A program made the position numbers and the translations under genes. From contig NW_024068507.1 in assembly GCF_009389715.1 (NCBI RefSeq), positions 1 to 64,000 on the forward strand: a stretch of 64,000 nt of DNA. Reading direction: 5' to 3'. The first letter of the stretch is position 1. Every line of letters starts with the position of its first letter. The notes below the pieces were generated by a model. That model worked only from the letters and a program-made list of their open reading frames with translations, had not been told where the DNA came from and did no database searches. Of this stretch, positions 61,201 through 64,000 are shown in pieces. The stretch comes from Phoenix dactylifera. Taxonomy: Eukaryota; Streptophyta; Magnoliopsida; Arecales; Arecaceae.

Positions 61201-63144
61201 ATCATCAACAAAACGGACATACGGATATAGTGATATCCAATCAGTATGAAATCCATTTTCAGCCTGCCTTTTTATCCCAAAAGTTGAGGTTTATCACTCA
61301 GTTTTCCTAATAATTCCTATAGCTTCCAGGCCAAACTTGGAAAAGATTTTCAATAGAATTGGGAGGTCTGATATCTGGAAGATTTTGTTCTGAAACAAAT
61401 TTACAGTATACTTTCTAAAAAATGGAAATTAAGAAACACAAAAATGGTTTAAGGAAAAAAAATAAATCAGACATCATTTTGAGTATAATATGTTTTTTGT
61501 ATAATTCAATGCTTTTGATCCAAAATTATATTAAGGCATAAAAAGTGAGACTTAAAAGTATTAAAAAGCCCTGAAATTTAGCACGAAAATTGTAAAAAAA
61601 CAATATATAACATATATAACCTACTCTCAAGAGACTTAAGTATCAGACGTCTAAGACTCAACAGCATAACAAGGTAACTAAAAATAAAGCACCAAAAATC
61701 AAAAATATTAAATCTAGAGCTAATTTAAACCTAAATTAAATCAATGTCTCTGAAAATTCGTTGATTGAGCACTATACTAAAAGATAACTTTCGGGGTCAG
61801 ACCAAATATGACTCATAAATCTAGAAAAGAACTCTCACAGTAATACTAAGATAATTCAAGAGACATTTACAAAGGATGAACTATGAAGTGTGCCAAGAAG
61901 TCAAAATCATAATATACTGCCATTGTACATAAAGTCAAAATCATAATATACTGCCATTGTACATACATACACACATGCATGCATATATACATATATTAAC
62001 TGATTAATTTCATGGAACTGAACGAAGCTGACCAGCTGAAAGTAGCCAAAAAAGCAATGAGATATATAACAAATGTCTCTGAGCGCGAATGGACCAATTT
62101 AGGAGCATACATCTAGAACATCACAAGCAAACAAGTTTTGACTGCCAGTTCTCAAATGAGACAATAAAGGAACACCAGAGGCCATGAAATATTTTAACAA
62201 ATTGTTGACACCATTAATAGAGAAAGTTTAAAATATGTAAGAACCTCAATTTACCACTGATGCCAACTCAGCAAGTACATGCCAGCTGGCATAAACCTCT
62301 AGATTCTAGTTCATTAAACCAGAGTGCCAGACATCAAACTCTGTATTGCATTTTCCAAGAAGCTCCAGGGGAGAGAGAAAACCAGCTTTCAAAGAATTTG
62401 CTTTTCTTTCACGAGATGTAAGTTTAAAGAATCATTAAAACTTACTTCATCCTATCTCTGTATTGTCTAATACGGGTTAGGAAGAATTTAAGACAGTAGA
62501 AGAGCATTTAGTATTGAGGATCAGAGGTAACAATATTATCCAAGAATATGCATCCCCTTTGAAAAAAAGAAAAGAAAAGAAAAAGAAAAAAGTGAATCAT
62601 TGTCTTTCATTAGCTGCAGGTTCTCTTCCCAGCTTAGCCCCAAGAACTTTGGGGATGATTATCTAACCACAACCTAAACCTACATATCACTTCTGTTCTC
62701 ACTCAGATGATAGTATTCTAGCACCACCAGCAGATCATCTAAAAGTTGCAAACAGAAGCACATGGAAATATATCTAGAGTAGGAAGCTAATACCATTAGG
62801 AACTAAGAGACCAATCTGACCATCATAACAACCATGCAGTTAAGAAAATAATGCATATATCAAGGTTTCCATTTGCAGACCTATTAATTGTCAAGTCTAA
62901 GAAATAAGTATTTGTGGCATTGAGAAAATTTAAGAAATCCCTAAATCATACTCCAGATATCAAGTTAAATTAAACAAGAAATACAGCGTATCTGAGTAGA
63001 GTTCCATTAACAGGTTTTTCCTCAAGTAATATAAACAATTATTATTTTATAAAACAAAAAAAGAGGAAAATGAGATTTAAACATTACCCGACAATACAGA
63101 CATGATGTCGTTGAGACCTTTTCTTTCCCACTGCCATGTTTGAC
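39831..63144 (-). CDS. NRPE1: DNA-directed RNA polymerase V largest subunit, N-terminal end outside the window
   Basis: Fifteen exons in transcript order: 63144-63088, 59634-59467, 56911-56753, 56652-56497, 56309-54573, 54444-54269, 48848-48773, 48668-48541, 47172-47003, 44968-44694, 43468-43295, 43167-43027, 42846-41774, 40268-40160 and 40004-39831. All have GT-AG borders and consistent phases, totalling 1590 codons plus TGA. Segments match NRPE1 in order: DGFWNFLNRFGFCYGD, GYFPQIGFILQYLPVPPN, MRTLFIRKGSGFSSRSVITG, the metal-A motif DFDGD (visible residues 345-349), SSREVIVRSSRGLTEPGTLF, SSWELMKEILLCKV, VEVVVEKDAVRRHGDAWR, a GW-rich linker and a DeCL domain. Pol V makes scaffold transcripts on which AGO4-siRNA complexes recruit DRM2 for RNA-directed DNA methylation. 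NRPE1 rather than NRPD1 is favoured by the exon-end sequences and the GW linker. The first exons lie beyond 64000. Confidence 0.95.
40707..41046. mobile_element. GC-rich GTACCGG foldback MITE, 340 bp, 9-bp target duplication
   Basis: Identical 9-bp repeats GTACTTATC flank the element (40698-40706 and 41047-41055), the size expected of Mutator-type transposition. The ends are imperfect inverted repeats: left ATGGAATGCCGTACCGG, right reversed CAAGGTCCGCCGTACCGG. The interior is saturated with CCGTACCGGCCGGTACGG-type words. It includes a perfect 22-bp palindrome at 40874-40895 (half-site GTGCGAACCGG) and an 11-bp-stem hairpin at 40917-40941 (AACCACAGCGC, loop CGC). Open frames through it (RTGRY-type repeats) merely translate the repeat. 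It lies in the NRPE1 intron 40269-41773. Confidence 0.75.
41774..42846 (-). CDS. NRPE1: NRPE1 WG/GW AGO-hook exon and start of DeCL domain
   Basis: One 1073-nt exon opens MAENQNIGKGFYDFLELV and is low-complexity, rich in Ser, Asn, Asp and Trp. GW pairs occur in WQGWENG, SGWQGWDNG, QGWGNE, DGWNH, HGWNSSN and KGWNPNS: seven GW in all, plus isolated SW and WN. In NRPE1 such pairs dock AGO4-clade Argonautes. It ends with RRLDSFTVEEERILVEIEP, the entry into the DeCL domain. The count is lower than I recall for the Arabidopsis protein. Confidence 0.9.
44046..44380. mobile_element. GTAC-family non-autonomous element, 335 bp
   Basis: Flanks ACATCAAAG (44037-44045) and GCATCAAAG (44381-44389) agree at eight of nine bases, a 9-bp target duplication. 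The right end reversed reads AAGTTTCCTGAATTGGTACC, matching the family terminus. The left end is diverged. The length matches the 340-bp copy at 40707. Interior words include GGTATGGTACCATACTG and ACCGGCAC. It lies in the NRPE1 intron 43469-44693. Confidence 0.6.
45405..45552 (+). mobile_element. tRNA-derived SINE-like element with CA tail
   Basis: An exact Pol III box B GGTTCAATTCC (45454-45464) follows a weak box A-like stretch (AGTGGATGACTTGGC, about 45411-45425). The segment ends in a CA-repeat tail (about 45535-45551). It lies in the NRPE1 intron 44969-47002, antisense to the gene. The borders are approximate. Confidence 0.5.
47308..47521. repeat. 107-bp imperfect tandem duplication
   Basis: Copy one starts GATGCAAAGTCAGCTCAC at 47308 and copy two starts GACGCCAAGTCAGCTTAC at 47415. 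Both run through ACACATCCCAGTAC and AATTTAAACAAGCAGT. It lies in the NRPE1 intron 47173-48540. Confidence 0.9.
50030..50209. mobile_element. GTAC-family non-autonomous element, about 180 bp
   Basis: The ends are inverted repeats: left AAAGGTTTCAAATACCGG, right reversed AAAGTTTCATATACTATCGG. TATAAGC flanks both sides (50023-50029 and 50210-50216), seven bases of a possible 9-bp target duplication. The interior has ATACCGGTACCAG, TATGGTACCAGG and TACCGTCCC. It lies in the NRPE1 intron 48849-54268. Confidence 0.55.
50982..51589. mobile_element. 608-bp foldback element with identical 11-bp target duplication
   Basis: ATAGGATATGA occurs exactly on both sides (50971-50981 and 51590-51600). Between them the sequence is one long inverted repeat with almost no loop, centred near 51305. 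Inner arms pair well: left GCTTTTTAATTTCGC and TTTTTAAGTAAAGTCGGC against right-arm complements GCTTTTTAACTTTG and TTTTTAAGTGAAGTTAGC. Middle arms pair TATTTCGTTCGAAACAGAG with TGTTTCGTTCAAGACAAG. Next comes a purine tract (GAGGAGGAGAAGGAGAAGG) against a pyrimidine tract. Outer arms share CGGCGGCA. The duplication length and long inverted repeats suggest a Mutator-like or foldback element. Open frames across it are low-complexity. Confidence 0.75.
54573..56309 (-). CDS. NRPE1: NRPE1 large catalytic exon (579 codons)
   Basis: This single exon runs from VPQDITKKFAIGTEANEC to NSSWELMK. It holds the active-centre region, with LGADFDGDCVHIFYPQSL; the three aspartates of DFDGD chelate the catalytic magnesium in all multisubunit polymerases. 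It also has HSISSREVIVRSSRG and GEPVGVLAATAISNPAYK, the diverged Pol V form of the Pol II trigger-loop region. The acceptor was set at AAAG|GTACC because the previous exon ends LRGTPK in phase and VPQDI continues the family sequence. Confidence 0.93.
58385..58627 (-). other. Unexplained open stretch with a good acceptor inside an NRPE1 intron
   Basis: After CTTCTTTAG the minus strand is open for about 80 codons with protein-like composition (EEDVTASNPCIKMPKPTNAE, then KLKQISITRMEKSFRKSS and VTWEDNFQNIFPKF). It ends at a stop with no strong donor. The flanking NRPE1 exons (59634-59467 and 56911-56753) join in phase without it and match the family, so it is not part of the main transcript. It may be an alternative terminal exon, a captured gene fragment or chance. 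Confidence 0.25.
59215..59384 (-). mobile_element. tRNA-derived SINE-like element
   Basis: The minus strand has box A-like TAGCTCAGCGATC (59355-59367) and box B-like AGTTTGAGTCC (59319-59329) at tRNA-like spacing, then a body running to a GA-repeat near 59220-59236. No full tRNA cloverleaf is formed. It lies in the NRPE1 intron 56912-59466, in the same sense as the gene. Confidence 0.55.
61898..61965. repeat. 34-bp perfect tandem duplication
   Basis: Two identical copies of a unit starting AAGTCAAAATCATAATA and ending CATTGTACATA lie at 61898-61931 and 61932-61965, followed by an ACATACATAC tract. It lies in the NRPE1 intron 59635-63087. Confidence 0.95.
62561..62592. repeat. AAAAG-type microsatellite
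   Basis: A GA-interrupted A-rich tract with repeated AAAAG units in the NRPE1 intron 59635-63087. Confidence 0.85.
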
Positions 63145-64000
63145 CTGATGATTGATGAGAGGACCAGATAATTGTGTCAAGATGAATTCAAATATGCAAT
63201 TTAGACGCCAAGAAAAGAAACTAAAAAAATGTTCCACAAAACAGGTAAATGGTTCAATTTTGGAATCAAACTAACAAGTGCAAAAAGTTTATTATCAAAA
63301 CATATAGTTCGGTGACAGAAGACCCACATATTGTAGTGGCCCATTAATCAAACACATAATGCTATTTCAAAATTAAAAATAAAATTGATCCTCTTTATAT
63401 TACAATAAATTTCTACGACATCACAGATGCAATAGATGATTAATATCACAGGACATCAACAGGCAATGAGCAAAGACAAGCAAAACCAGGGACACTACAT
63501 TAAAAGGTTTCCTCTACATGCGCCTGAACATCTAAGCCCACAATGGAACAAGTCGACATAATAATCAAATTCCCAAAAGAGAGTAATAACAAGTGATTCA
63601 ACTTAAGAAAAGATACAGTGTGTAAAAGAAGTTATTTTGACAACCATCAAAAGTAGATAACGAGAAGCAAAAGAACTGTAAGTTTTTGATAGTTGGATCA
63701 AGGTTTACCCCATAAAATGACACCTACAACTCAATAATTTTGCCGTCATAACTCAAGCAAATAACAAATTGGTGAAATTCCTAGCAGAAACCAAGCCACA
63801 ACTGCTGTAGCATGATAAAGATTGCTCGTTGATACATACAATGTAATCAGTTATAAATCTCAAGCTGTGCTCCATTCCACAGCTAGCAGTACAACATTCA
63901 CCAAAAGTATATATATAATGGTCAAGAATTCAAGTACTACAACAGTGTGAACTGGTAGGAAGGTGTCAGAAAAAAGCAGTCATCTGCATAAGTATAGAAA
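63145..64000. other. NRPE1 upstream intron sequence to the window edge
   Basis: The first visible exon (VKHGSGKEKVSTTSCLYC) begins at 63144 with a CAG acceptor. I looked on the minus strand for the family's preceding zinc-binding N-terminal exons and saw none before 64000. The start codon and promoter are therefore outside the window. Confidence 0.6.

Noticed and set aside
61027..61345. Second Tourist-like MITE starting GGGCCTGTTTGGATAAT
   Set aside because: The right end (CCAGGCCAAACTTGG) does not mirror the left well enough and no clear target duplication was found.
39831..63144. NRPD1 (Pol IV) as the identity of the polymerase gene
   Set aside because: The GW-rich linker before the DeCL domain and the catalytic-exon sequence match NRPE1 better; NRPD1 lacks the AGO-hook linker.

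Overview
This window is nuclear DNA of a flowering plant, probably a monocot and possibly a palm. It is AT-rich, with GT-AG introns of up to about 5.4 kb that are full of old transposon pieces. The genes have clear plant counterparts: the Pol V largest subunit NRPE1 (found only in plants), a P-class PPR protein, proteasome ATPase RPT1, clamp-loader subunit RFC3 and a plant HAD/NT5C-like phosphatase. The palm guess is an inference from intron size and repeat style. No prokaryotic features are present.

Layout. (1) 2139-12441, plus strand: the C-terminal exons of an RFC3 (RFC subunit 5-like) gene. Its introns hold a LINE relic (about 3370-3800), an antisense Ty3/gypsy relic (about 6385-9770) and a Tourist-like MITE (10809-11160). 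The first two visible exons carry several frame-breaking changes. (2) 12442-16188: mostly unassigned, with one possible orphan exon encoding a membrane segment near 14257-14560. (3) 16189-23757, minus strand: a complete six-exon HAD/NT5C-type phosphatase gene with a 25-nt micro-exon and a 5.2-kb first intron. (4) 26873-33887, minus strand: a complete ten-exon RPT1 gene. (5) 35640-37028, plus strand: an intronless PPR coding region that matches Arabidopsis At5g46680 best from memory. (6) 39831-63144, minus strand: fifteen exons of NRPE1. All splice phases agree, giving 1590 codons plus stop. The N-terminal exons lie past the right edge.

The genes form no functional operon. RFC3 and HAD converge, HAD and RPT1 are tandem, RPT1 and PPR diverge, and PPR and NRPE1 converge.

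The most unusual content is in the introns, above all those of NRPE1. There is a small family of GTAC-rich short elements with termini resembling AAGGTTT...TACCGG and 9-bp flanking duplications. There is also a 608-bp near-perfect foldback flanked by an identical 11-bp duplication. Such elements look like non-autonomous Mutator-type elements. Their presence in the pre-mRNA of the RNA polymerase that directs RNA-directed DNA methylation is the most interesting lead here.
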